A program made the translations under genes and the position numbers. Shown here in pieces: positions 11,029-21,991 of a stretch of 64,000 bases of DNA. The first letter of the stretch is position 1, and every line of letters starts with the position of its first letter. The notes beneath the pieces are model-generated. The model was given only the letters and a program-made list of their open reading frames with translations. It ran no database searches and was not told the DNA's origin. Source of the DNA: Arabidopsis thaliana (taxonomy: Eukaryota; Streptophyta; Magnoliopsida; Brassicales; Brassicaceae); contig NC_003070.9 in assembly GCF_000001735.4 (NCBI RefSeq), positions 25,343,971-25,407,970 of the forward strand. The letters run 5' to 3'.

Positions 11029-12142
11029 ATGAATGTATCTTCTTCTTCACTCCAACGACCCCGGAGCTCGTCGGATCTTCAAGGTTTTAACGGAGTAAGT
11101 TCGACGTTTAAGGAAACGTTCACCGGATCTCCATGGCTGATGCTTTTACCGAAAGACGGTGGTTGTGTGCTGTACAACCCGAAAGAAGGAAAGAAGATCC
11201 ATAGGGAACTGCGAGACTTTCCAGGGTCTCGAATCCTGGCAAACTCGGGTTACTGGTTATTGTTGTTAGATTCTGGATCCAATTTAGTTATCATAGATGT
11301 CTTTAGCGAGAAAACGATCCCCTCTTCCGTCTCTAGAGTCGATTGCGTCAGATACTAGTAAGGTCAGGCGTGTGGGAGATAGAGTATTTGAAAGGGAATA
11401 TAATGGCCCGGAATATAGTGCCCGTGTTGCCACTGATCTGACTTGTGATACTGTGAGGGGCCTTTTGTGGGTAGACGAGAGTGGAACAGATTACGTTGTG
11501 GTGTGGTTCTTCGACCTCCCTGGCCACTCTTATATAAGCTTTTGCAAGAAAGGGGACACTCATTACACTGACATTCCTCTGTTTTTCCGAGACGCCCACT
11601 TTTTGGATGGCTTATCTTATATGGTACTGGGGCGTTACTCTCTTTATATCTCGACAAGTCGTCGTTTTGTTAAAGTCCTAGATCTGTCTGGACCGCAAGG
11701 TTTCTTCAAGGACATCACCGAGGGTAATAAACCATTCTCAATGCTTTCTCGTTATCACTCGTGGGATTCTAGCATTGCTGTTACAACCTCTGGAGAGGTT
11801 TTGTTGGTTGAGAGTAATCCATGGCAGAGGGACTGCTTCCGCGTCTACAAGTATGATCCTAATGTAGAACTCCCAGATTACGCCTGCCACACTGTTCTTG
11901 AGGTTGATTCTCTTGGTGGTGAGGCCCTGCTTCTTGACTTGGGTTTCACTATACCTGCTAACGAAACCCTTGGTATCGAACCAGACTCCATCTATTTCAC
12001 CCGTCACTACCGTCCCTGCCAATGCAGACCTCGTGACCTTGACATCTGTGTGTTCAATCTTGTAACAAAGACCCTCAAACGCTTTCCTGCTCTTGACGAC
12101 ATGTCTCTTATGGATGCTCGATGGTTTCTCCATGCCAATTAA
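11029..12142 (+). pseudogene. DUF295 (F-box-associated family) gene broken by a +1 frameshift
   Basis: Two overlapping frames make one DUF295-type protein. Frame A starts at ATG 11029 (MNVSSSSLQRPRSS) and runs to about 11318 with the family's SPWLMLLPKDGGCVLYNPK and RILANSGYWLLLLDSGSNL. Frame B continues from about 11323 (LPSLESIASDTSKVR) to the stop at 12140-12142, with VVWFFDLPGHSYISFCK, a DLSGPQGFFK segment and the C-terminal DICVFNLVTKTLKRFP. The break is at CCCC 11319-11322; one C too many explains it, and no splice site does. No F-box motif is visible at the N-terminus. DUF295 genes form a large, fast-changing Arabidopsis family with many pseudogenes, so loss is plausible, but the rest of the frame is undamaged, which suggests a recent lesion or a sequence error. 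Confidence 0.75.
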
Positions 12143-12485
12143 ATTCTTGCTTTTTCGGTTTCATTTATGCTTCTGAATAAAAATATTATCATGTTGACTA
12201 ATTTCTCAGTGTTAGGTTTCTCTGTATTATTAAGTATAACATATTATTGTTTACATCGAAACGTAGGGAGTGGTGGAGAGCTCTGATGTTATTTATTTTC
12301 ATTTTTGTTTCTTTTAAAACCAAGCTTCCAAAGTCATTTACATCAACTTCAGATAAACAAAACGTTTATTCAGAGAGAATGACAAGATAACTAGTTTGCT
12401 TCTCATTGAGAGAGAATGAGAAGATCATTTGACTCAAATCTGGTTTTGCCAGGAAGTAATTGCATTAGCTCACTACTACTTAATT
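12143..12485. other. 3' flank of the DUF295 gene
   Basis: Spacer between the DUF295 stop and the right inverted-repeat arm. It contains aataaa-like polyadenylation context at 12177-12184 and a repeated agagagaatgaga unit (12375 and 12408). Nothing else is visible. Confidence 0.5.
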
Positions 12486-13397
12486 TCAGGGCTTTGATTA
12501 GAGCCATGATCTTGTTTACTTGGAAGATAAGATTTTGTAGTTGGAACTATGAACCCCTGTCTTTTGCTAAAAAGAAATGCATAGTTCACTACTAGTTTAG
12601 AACACTTTGATGCTTTCTACTCTCTATTTCAGGGGATTGATTACAACCATATCCACAAATTTCATAGCTCATTAGTTCACTACTACTAGTTTAGAAACAT
12701 TAATTGCTTTATAGTTTAAACTCTATTTCAGGGTTTGATTAGAGCAATGATCTTGTTTTCAGAAAATTGAATCTTGGAAGGTAAGAAGATTGCGTAGTTG
12801 GAACTATGAACCATATTGTTTTGCGGTGTGGGAACTAAAGTCGAAATCATTTTACAGGAAAAGATGATACCCGCGGTCTTTTAATATAAATAGAATGATT
12901 GTGTTAATATACATGACTTAATTTGGGGTTTGAAGGTTTATAAATAGGATTTGTCGAGACTTTTTTTTTATTAAACGAGTTTTCTCTCTTGTCTGTCACA
13001 TAATGACACCGGTCCTAAAGTTTCTCAGTCCTCTTTTTTTTTTTTCATGTTTTCATAAAACTCGATAATACAGCCTTATTTAGAATCGGTTCAAATGTCT
13101 CATATGAATATGGCTTTTGAAACAAAGAATGAGAAGAATTTTGTTGTGGCAAGACAAAAGTGGAACTTCTTTGCAATGCTCAAAATATCTTTCTTCAAAA
13201 ATAAAATGGACAAAAGATGGACTTGCTAATACTTTTTTTATTTCTCCACAAATGAGTTATTACTAATCAGGCCAAAAGATATATCTGGAATCTAAGGGTG
13301 CTTATGAGGAAATGACATACACATAGATTCAAGAACACCTAAAAGACATGACATGATTTATTTATACACCATTATTGTCTATATAACTACCTAACCA
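12486..13397. repeat. Right arm of the large inverted repeat (no LTR)
   Basis: Reverse complement of the left arm, about 912 bp, separated from it by about 4.9 kb that holds the LHT and DUF295 genes. It keeps the site where the left arm carries the solo LTR: the minus strand here reads ttttagcaaaagacagggg followed by ttcatagttcc, a single target. Internally it has three diverged copies of a motif with ctctatttcaggg...gattag (near 12485, 12625 and 12725). It stops at ctaaccag, where a different element-like sequence (aggggcagatctag) begins. Confidence 0.85.
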
Positions 13398-14452
13398 GGG
13401 GCAGATCTAGAACCTATTTTAACCTAGGGCACAATTTTTTTTACATCAGCATATTTTCTTACAAATTTATCTTACTTTCTTGTATTTTAAAACATATTCA
13501 CTACTATCTCATTTTTCATTTTCAACAATATTATGTTTTAACATATTGATAAACTAAGAAATCGTTTAAAATTTGTTTAGTCCAAAGATATCTCATATAT
13601 CATAACTAACTTTTCACTTGTTAGCATTTATGTGGACAATATAAAGGAAAAACAAAGGTCTCACACGTCAAAACTTACTAATTTAGTTTAATGACTAATT
13701 AACATAGAGATTTGGTGCCAAGCATAACTTGGAAGGTTTGTTTTCATCGTAGACATCTACTCGGCGATCCACAAAATCAATTCAAAATATAGAAACACGT
13801 TTTCACTTTTCAAAGACCAAGGTTTTGTTCTAGGGCAACTTGAACGTTATATCATCTATATATACATTTTTGCAGTCATTTTGTAAAATAAATCCTAGAG
13901 TTGGAACTTATTTACAATGGCTGCCACTGGCTTTTAATTATTAGTTTTTTCAGCAATAAATTGATTAACAAACGAAAAACATTCCAAATATATTACAATC
14001 CCATATATCACGCAGATTTTTCCAAAATTTGAACTAGATTTCGGTAAATATTTAAAACAAAAAATGTTTGACAACCCAAAAGACAATTGCAATCCCTTAA
14101 AATGAGCAAAACGCAACTAAATACATTTCTTATCAATTCACTAAATCTTATTTCTGCAAAATTTGAACTAGATTTCGAGAACTATTTAAAACAAAATTTT
14201 GTTTGACAAACTAAAACACGATTGCAATCCCGTAAAATATTTATTTTAATTATAAATTTAAATTAGCAGGGTACCGCGGTTTTTTTTTACAGTACAGGTT
14301 TGGCGGAACGGGTTTGGAAGGACGTTACTTAATAACAATTGTAAACTATAAAATAAAAATATTTTATAGATAGATATAATTTGCAAAATTTTATATATAT
14401 TAATTTAAAAAAATAAATTGTCTCCACGGTGTACCGTGAGTTAAAATCTAGT
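13398..14452. repeat. Repeat-rich block: element-like start, diverged direct repeats
   Basis: Begins with ggggcagatctagaacc, a motif common at ends of plant DNA elements. Contains direct repeats 14021-14102 and 14154-14238, sharing caaaatttgaactagatttcg and a later gcaatccc(t/g)taaaat. A segment at 13702-13820 is repeated in diverged form at 14798-14920. A Helitron-type 3' end closes the block. Not coding. Confidence 0.5.
14425..14451 (+). mobile_element. Helitron 3' terminus (hairpin plus CTAG)
   Basis: CACGGT-GT-ACCGTG (14425-14438) is a perfect 6-bp-stem hairpin, followed 9 bases later by CTAG (14448-14451) and then T. Helitrons end in CTRR preceded by a short hairpin and insert between A and T; the spacing and the ttaaaatctag tail fit Arabidopsis ATREP-type ends. 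I could not place the 5' TC end. Confidence 0.6.
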
Positions 14453-15861
14453 TAAACTAATATATATGTAACGTATAAGTTGCATGTTACACATAATATA
14501 TTAATGCTAATCATCAGCAAACTAATAAAACCCCGCCAACGTTTAGATAGTACACGTATGTAATAGTTGAATAATAGTGACTAACAAAGACAAAGAAACA
14601 ACTATACACCAAGTGTATATATCGGAGCCACAAGACACGTTCAATCTCATTGACCTCGTTATTATAAAAACATTTCAACACTAGTCATTGTCTCACATCA
14701 ATAAATACATTGTTGAAAGAAGATAATCACACAAAATAAAAAAGTAGGAAGAAAACTCTTCACTTGATGATTTCCACTCAAGATTCAATCACAGTGAGCA
14801 TAGGGATTTTGGTGCAAAGCGTGACTTGAAAGGTTTTCTTTCCTCGTACACATCTAGTCGTCAATCCACAAGACCACAACAGTCAATTCCAACTATAGAA
14901 CACGTTTTTACTTTTTTAAAGGTTTTATCATTTTCACTTTAGTTTCTTATACACATCAAAACTTACTTGCCAAGTTACAAAGTTTATAGCTTAAGTATTT
15001 TATTATATATAAAAAAAAACTCCATCAAAGGAACGAAAGTTCAATTACAAACTTAAAAAAGAAATAAAAAATAAATAGAGAACTAACAGATTTACAATGT
15101 AGCAATTGCAAATTCGCACTCTGTTTTCTGTTACCGACCATTGTAGGTTCTCCAAAATTTTGTGCAAACGAAACTCTGACCGTCTGGTTTGTTATTGTGG
15201 CTGAGGTCCTGAGTCATGGTCTTGATAGTGCGACTTTAGATTGTTCGGTCTGAAAACATTAAGAGAAAGCTATTTTAGAGTATTAGGTTGTTTTTTGCTA
15301 CTCTCTTGGCGTTTAGAACACAGATTATAGTTCTTGCAAGCAATCGGAAAATCAAAGTTCTAACGACATGTTCACTATTTATGACTTCTCTTGATTGATG
15401 ACTAATGGATAATCTCTGTTCATGACCTGTTTACATATGTATAAATGTTTTTTTTCTCTTTTATATCGAATATATCCAATTTGTGCATGTCCTATTGTAT
15501 GAAAGGTTGATTTGATTAATATGTGAAAGTGACACTTGTTTGTATGGCAAAGGAGAATATCCTTGAGAACCACGCAGAAGGAGAGGTATGCGGAGCACAT
15601 TCTGGTATTCTTGGTTTATGTAAAATTCATCACTAAAGACATCTTTGAAAATGGTTTATTTGGCAATAGTATCATAGACCTTTTTGATAGCAGTGTGTAT
15701 AAAAACTAGATACAAATGCTTTTGAGTTCTGAAGTGAAACAACTTAAATCATCTAAATTTTTGTTAATATGTTATCAAGTGTTTCATTGTTTTTGTTTGT
15801 CCCACTATTCCACTCATTATATTAGCTAGTCAGATGAAACGATCTTAAAGGGTTGTTTCGT
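14453..15861. other. Gene-free spacer before the first SRP72 copy
   Basis: AT-rich. It contains one copy (14798-14920) of a diverged direct repeat whose partner is at 13702-13820. From about 15834 (cagatgaaac, then cttaaagggttgtttcg) the sequence matches 21960 onward, the 3' edge of the SRP72 duplication. I see no gene. Confidence 0.5.
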
Positions 15862-18425
15862 TCATCTTCTAGACTTCTTTTTCGAGGCCTTAGAGGAAGA
15901 AGGGCCAGCTGCATTGGCTTTAGAAATGGCCGCTTGTTTTGACTTAGAGGTTGAAGGAGCTTCTTCTTGTTTAACCTTCGTCAAGGCACCTTGCGAGCCA
16001 CGGATTTGAGCTGCTCGCTTGTCCTTTCTCTTGGGTCTGTAACTTGACCTTTCCCTTCTGGGAAGCCACCTCTCAGGGTCCGGAGTTGGACCTGAGTTTT
16101 CCAGATCGAATCCTTTGGGATACTTTGGCTTTCTCTTCCTCTTCACCTTCTCTTTCTTCACTTCTTCCTGACTCAATGAAGCAGCAGAAATGCCTTCAAT
16201 GGGTTTTGCACCAGAGGTCTTTTCTAGGTTATCCACATCAACAGCCTTCAAACCTGGTAGGGGCTTAAGCTGTTTCTCGTAAGCTTCTGCTTTCTCAACA
16301 TTGACACGAGCAAGAGTAGTCACAAGACCAACCAAAGCATCTGTGCTATTATGGTTTTTCACAATCTCCTCGTATAGCCGTGAAGCCTCCTCTTCTTGAC
16401 CATGCCTGAGCTTGAAGGCAGCAGCCACCGGCATCAATATCCTAAGCATATTGCTATCGGTCATAGAATCCGACCACCATCTAATTGCTGAGTCAAGAAC
16501 AGCAGTAGCACCATCATTGTCTCCAGCTCGCTCTCTGAGGGCGACAATGGTGGCAACAGTTGCAGGCAAGTGCTGAATATCAGGTATTTTGGACAGGGAC
16601 TCTGCTGCTACATGAGGATGACTGGCAGAAGCGGCAATTTGTGCCCTGGCCAAGAGAACCAACTTAGACTTTTCCGGGAAGTTTTCGGCACACTGTCCCA
16701 GAAGTTCTTCAGCTTTAGCAGCCTTGTTTTCTCTCACCAAAACAGCAGCTTGAAGCAATGTAGGAATAACACTCTCAGGAAACATACCGGGCAGTGTAGC
16801 ACAAAGCTCTCGTGCCTGAGGTAAAAAGATTTTTTTAACTTTAAGCAGAGTATGCAAAGAAGAAACGAAAGAGGAATAAGCTAGATTTCAAGTTTAAAGG
16901 ACCTGATCCATCTTATTTGCATGGAGAAGTAGAAGGACGCGATTGGCATATATAGCTTCCTTATGTTTATGTGAAAGCTTAGCATCAAGTTCTTGAGAAA
17001 GCTGAAAATTTTGTGAGTCTTTGTCTTTCAGCAGATCAAACTTCCTCAAGCCATCAGAAATATCTTTGGAACCTTTCAAGGCAACAAGGTTGTTCACAGC
17101 AAGAGCAAGTGATTCATCAGCCAGATTTCGTTTAATGATATCTACATAAGAGCTCTTTGATTCTTGAGTTTGTCCAAGGACCTTGACAAAGAAAAAAACT
17201 GTTATTAGGAACTGGAAGATATCTTAACAAGATGTAAAAGAAAAGATAAGCAGTATAAAAAAGTACCTGTTGGACATATGCTAATTGAACAGAAATTGGG
17301 GCTAGCTGAGTCTCGATATAATCATCAGAATAGTCGCCCTCAGTGAGGGTTTCCTGACCAATTCTGTCTCAAAGTAACAGTACATTTTTTATCAGCTATG
17401 AGTAATCAGTAGTCAAATGATCAATGTACTTGAAGTGTTGATAAAGATACAGAAAAAGGAAATAATCTAGATTGATGTGGTTATATAAGTGTCAGTGTAA
17501 ACAACTATTTTACCGAATCACTGATCCTAAGCTAGACGAATAATTGCATCAAAGCTAGACGAGTATCGAAAGGTATCTCTTGAGAAATACTAGTAGGAAC
17601 AATGGCCTAGGAGACATATACAATGGCTAAAACTTCTCAGAAAAAGAGAGATTATATACCTCATGGCAGTGAGCAAAAGTTGTTCAGCATCAACATAGTT
17701 ACTGTTTTCGATCAAAGAGCAAGCAGTATTATAAGCCAATTGATAAGTAGTCGTAGGTCTGATCTTCAAACTCTCCAATACTTGAGAAGCTTTTCCGGCT
17801 CTAATCAACGCCGCGACTAAATTGACCTCTATCAATTTAATCCCGGACTTGTTCAGTTTCTGATACACATCCACACAAGCATCTACTTTCCCCAAACAGT
17901 TCAAAATCTGAGCCTCTAAAAGCAAAGTCTTTGACTCTCTCTCGAGACCTTTTAAACACACCAAAGCCTCATCTAACTTGTTTTCACGGTATAAACAATA
18001 CGCCTATCAAGAGAAACATCCATTAGACCCCAAAAAACTTTCAAATCTTAGCAAAATTACTATACCTTGTGAAAACCTAGATCGATTGGAAACGAGTTAA
18101 TGACGGAGAGAGCACCATTGATCTTAACGTCTTTGATTAGATAATCATCGAACTTATCGTCTTTTATCAGAGCCACAACTTTGCATCGGATCGCATCCTC
18201 ATCGGTAGGTACAATCGACAAAACTGTAAACGAAATCACGGATTCAAATTTTCACCAAACCAAAATCAACGAGTAAGAAGGAAGGTGAGAATTGTGGAAA
18301 CCTTGATCAGCGACCTTGACGGCTTCTTCATATTTAGTATCCTTGATATGTTTGTGGAGGGAAGTGAAGAGATCTTCGATTGCTGGAGTCGAGGTTTTGG
18401 GGTTTTCTTTCGATTTGGGAGCCAT
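15862..18425 (-). CDS. SRP72: Signal recognition particle subunit SRP72, copy 1
   Basis: SRP72 binds the 7SL RNA with SRP68 and is needed for co-translational targeting to the ER. Six exons: 18302-18425, 18066-18223, 17660-18003, 17267-17363, 16903-17181, 15862-16815, in phase, 651 aa. The first two thirds is helical-repeat (TPR-like) sequence, for example EEAVKVADQ, AYNTACSLIENSNY, KHKEAIYANRVLLLLHANK. The lysine-rich tail has the SRP72 RNA-binding signature PDPERWLPRRERSSYRPKRK followed by KDKR and a basic Ser/Ala/Lys end, SKKKSRR. ATG 18425 opens MAPKSKEN. Compared with copy 2 it lacks three residues (QKL) at INSF/PIDLG and has a shorter N-terminal linker and a shorter RIGQETL region. It is divergently placed to the nuclease gene. 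Either copy could be the main one; both frames are open. Confidence 0.93.
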
Positions 18426-19616
18426 GGCTGCTTCAAGGTTTCTCAGGGCACGAAACAACAGAGAAGAAAACTGGCAGATTTTTGACTCTTTAAAAATCAA
18501 CAGATTGATGTTTATATACTACCTGACTTCAATCAAGGTCTGTGAAGATGTTCCTAAAATAACTTATGGGCTTTTTATATGGGCCTTTTCTGCTCATGAT
18601 TCAATAATCTTTTTACTTGAAAGTATAAAAAGAGATTAAAAAACTATTTGAAACCCATTAAGACTCAATGCATCTAAATTTAAAACTTTTATTTATTAAA
18701 ATTTAATATATATGGAGTTCTCTCACATCTACAAAATATTTATTAAAAATATTTTAGAAATTTTCCTTTCAAATTTAGCTATATTTATTATTACTTATAG
18801 TAAAATGAAAATAAGTTTTGAATACATAACAAAAAGCTAAGTATAATAAATAAAATATTAACAACGATATATACGTTTATTTTTCCTTTCAAAACTTTGT
18901 TAAGTTTTGTGATCAATATCATTGTTTTCAAGAGGAGTTAGGAAAGGTGGATAAAAGTGATATAGAGACCCTTTATTGTTACAGCTCATTTCTTTTTCTC
19001 CTAATATCTTAATTTGTTTTATATCTTTTTATATTATTGATCATTTTAAATGTTAACTATGTATTATATTCTCGTTGTTATTAGAACTGTACTATATATT
19101 CTTGATAATTATTATGTACCATACTTCTCCATCCGGAACCTATATCTCAATGTTTTTGAGTTTCAAAGTAAGACATTTTAATTCATCTAAGAATATGTTA
19201 AAATCCTTAAAAATGTAAGAATGTTTCATTGTTTTGTTTGTTCCACCATCGCGATCTTACACTTGCTAGCCACGTTCGTGATAACACTTTTCACCGGTGT
19301 ATATTTCTTTCCTTACCGTTGTAACAATCTTTGAATTGGAGTGTATATCTTTGAACCGGAGAGCTCATTTGGAAAATATTACTATGAGTCTTTTGTAATG
19401 AAATTAAACTCAAATATTAAGAAAATAAAAATGAAATTAAAGTCCCATAAGAGATTGTGATTGGGCTTCATGGGCCTTAAAACTTTATGACCACATTGAT
19501 GGAAAAACTAAAACGACAACGAATGGATTCATCTTTTAAAACCGGCCTAGAAAGAAGAACAAATATCTTGTAGAAACAGAAACTTGTCTGGTCTTTTCGA
19601 ATGTGATTTTTGGTTG
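18426..19616. promoter_or_regulatory. Shared upstream region of SRP72 copy 1 and the YqaJ-type nuclease
   Basis: About 1.2 kb divergent spacer. Just above SRP72, gggctttttatatgggccttt (18568-18588) contains a TGGGCC element and is repeated almost exactly above SRP72 copy 2 (24601-24621), so the duplication includes promoter. A second gggcttcatgggccttaaaac lies at 19463-19483, near the nuclease. The middle is AT-rich with no gene. Confidence 0.5.
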
Positions 19617-21099
19617 ATGATGATGAGGCTAGTTCAAGTATCTTCCACTGAATCCATTTCTTCTATTTCCGCTTCCTCGGCCCGGAATGGTGGAGTTCTC
19701 TACTTGAAGCGTGGTTCTGGTAATATCATCGAACACCTTGTGTGCTTGAGATTTTTTAATTTTCGCTTTGTGGGTAAATTGATTCTTAAGGAGGAACCAG
19801 TGCTTTTGAACTCATTGGTTGTATAGACAAAATTGAAACGCAAATCACATAACATGGATAATAAGTTCGCTTCTTGTCCTGTATATGGGTTTAGTTGATT
19901 TCATCGGATTTTTTTTTTTTTTTTTTGTGTTGTCTTGTTTCTGAATCCTGTTGATGTTTTTGAAGTTCAAAGATTGTTTTTTTCATCTTATGTTTTGAAA
20001 AAGATTCCAGGGTAGTTCTGGGGTTCTAGTGTTTATTAGAGTAGCTCTGATTGTAGATTTGAAGTAGTGGAATGGGTTTATTAAACTTGAGTTTATGTTT
20101 GTTTCCAATATGATTCCTCTAACCTTTGTAACAGTCTGTGTATGTAGAGTCTTGAAGCCGAATAAAGTTGCTCTCAACAGTATGATTCTTTCAGCTATGA
20201 GGACTTGCTCAATCTCTGGGTTCCATACTCATCTTCCGAAGTCAAGCGGTTCAGTTTCTTCGAGAAAGAGGTTTTCTTCTACTGCTTTATCACTCATCAC
20301 TCAAACCATTTCACCATTTGCTCATCCCCGTTCATCAGTAATTGTGTCAAGCCTTCTCTCCCCATCTGATATCCCTCAGAAATCTGAAGAATGGTTTGCT
20401 TTAAGGAAAGACAAGTTAACCACAAGTACATTCAGTACAGCGCTGGGGTTTTGGAAAGGAAACCGGCGTGCCGAGCTCTGGCATGAAAAGGTTTATGATT
20501 CAGATGCACGAGTTGTTGAGGAGTCTGCACGGTTTGCTATGAACTGGGGTGTACAAATGGAATCATCTGCGATAGAAAGGTACAAAAGAATAATGGGTTG
20601 TGAGGTTGGAACAATGGGATTTGCTATTCACTCCAATGAGGAATTTCACTGGCTTGGCGCTTCACCGGATGGAATCCTCGATTGCTTTGGTATTCTAGAA
20701 GTGAAATGTCCATATAACAAAGGGAAAACCGAAACTGTATTACCCTGGAAAAAAGTGCCCTACTATTACATGCCTCAGCTGCAGGGTCAAATGGAGATAA
20801 TGGACCGGGAATGGGTCAACTTATACTGCTGGACACGAAATGGAAGCACGGTTTTCCGTGTGATGAGAGACCGAAGCTATTGGAGAATCATACATGATGT
20901 ATTAAGGGAGTTCTGGTGGGAGAGTGTGATTCCTGCAAGGGAGGCTTTGTTGTTAGGGAAAGAGGATGAGGAGGTGAAAAAGTATGAGCCAACATCTACG
21001 CATAAACGAACCAAGCTTGCCATAGCTAAAAGCCTAAATTTGGCTGCGGAATCAAAACTAGTATGCAGAGAAATTGCTGATCATGTCGAGTTCTTTTAG
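19617..21099 (+). CDS. YqaJ / lambda-exonuclease-like nuclease (restriction endonuclease-like fold)
   Basis: Two exons, 19617-19719 and 20150-21099, GT-AG with acceptor tagag|tc, 350 aa. The first about 100 residues are Ser/Arg-rich with few acidic residues (MRTCSISGFH, KSSGSVSSRKRFSS), which looks like an organelle transit peptide. From about residue 114 (EEWFALRKDKLTTSTF) the YqaJ viral recombinase/lambda exonuclease domain begins. It keeps the expected active-site set: Glu in GVQMES, Asp in GASPDG (about 208), the E-x-K in LEVKCP (about 218-220) and the QLQGQM helix. The family includes phage 5'-3' exonucleases used in recombination, and plant members are thought to act in organelles. Three ATGs in a row (19617, 19620, 19623) are possible starts; a start in exon 2 (MILSAM) would still leave a transit-like leader. 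Substrate is not known from sequence. Confidence 0.9.
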
Positions 21100-21502
21100 A
21101 TGAAATAGGAGAATGATGATTCATCTTATTAGATCACGCATTGTTGTACTTATGAAACTGGTTAAATGATGTAACACTCTTTAATCAGATTTCACTCTTT
21201 GGAGTTTAGTGGTTTTCTATCGTCTGTAAATTAATTGGATGTGAAATGATTTTCATTGCAAAAATAGGTGAAGACAGTTGAAAGACAATAGGTTGATTCT
21301 TTGTGCCAACTAAGCAGATGACCAAAAACAGAGAGGAATGCAGAAATAGAGGAGTTGGTTACCAAAAAACATGAGAAAAACTGATAACTAATAAACTCAA
21401 ACAAAGGACAATGAACAAGAAGAGGAAAACTACAAATAGATAATTGAAGATGTTCCTCTAAGTTAGTTGTTGTTTAGTTTTAAACATCTGCAAGAAGAGA
21501 AG

Positions 21503-21697
21503 ATGGATTCAGGGCCGTCGTGGGCTGATCAATGGGATTACAATAACCCTGACCCTCTACCGAGTTCGACGAAAGAGGATGAGAGCAAAAAGAAGAACAA
21601 GAAGAAGAAGGAAGAAGATGGAAGCAAAAGCAGTCTTGGGAAGACATTACTTGGGTTCAAATGGATGAAGGAGCTCCGCAAGAAATCTGAAAAGTGA
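21503..21697 (+). CDS. Small conserved plant protein, 64 aa, unknown function
   Basis: ATG at 21503, single exon. The protein starts MDSGPSWADQWDYNNPDPLP, has a lysine/glutamate-rich middle (KKKNKKKKEEDG) and ends SLGKTLLGFKWMKELRKKSEK. The two ends look like conserved motifs while the middle is low complexity. No membrane segment or signal peptide is visible. It lies between the nuclease and SRP72 copy 2. I believe it is a real plant gene because the frame is compact and the ends are non-random, but I do not recognise a function. Confidence 0.7.
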   Translation: MDSGPSWADQWDYNNPDPLPSSTKEDESKKKNKKKKEEDGSKSSLGKTLLGFKWMKELRKKSEK

Positions 21698-21991
21698 TTA
21701 GTAAAGAGATTTTTTATTACATTTGATTCTTGTTATTCTTTGTAATTAATCCATTCTTTCTCAGTTTCTTGTCTCCATTTCTTTAGTTTTAGTGTTTTAC
21801 TATTAACCGATTCATCAAAGCAAAAGAATTCAGGCAATGCAAACGAGAAATTAACCAAAATCTTAAATGGGTCAAGACAACTAAAACTTGATGAATCCAA
21901 AAAGAAAAAGAACAATGGAAATTTTGGGGCTAAGTACTCTTTGTTTTTGTTTTCTCAGAACAGATGAAACAATCTTAAAGGGTTGTTTCGT

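Noticed and set aside
15780-19272. Similar words before the two genes (tttcattgttttgtttgt..ccac and ttagctagtc/cttgctagcc at 15780 and 19222)
   Set aside because: The match is about 50 bp with several gaps in T-rich sequence; I could not separate it from chance without an alignment score.
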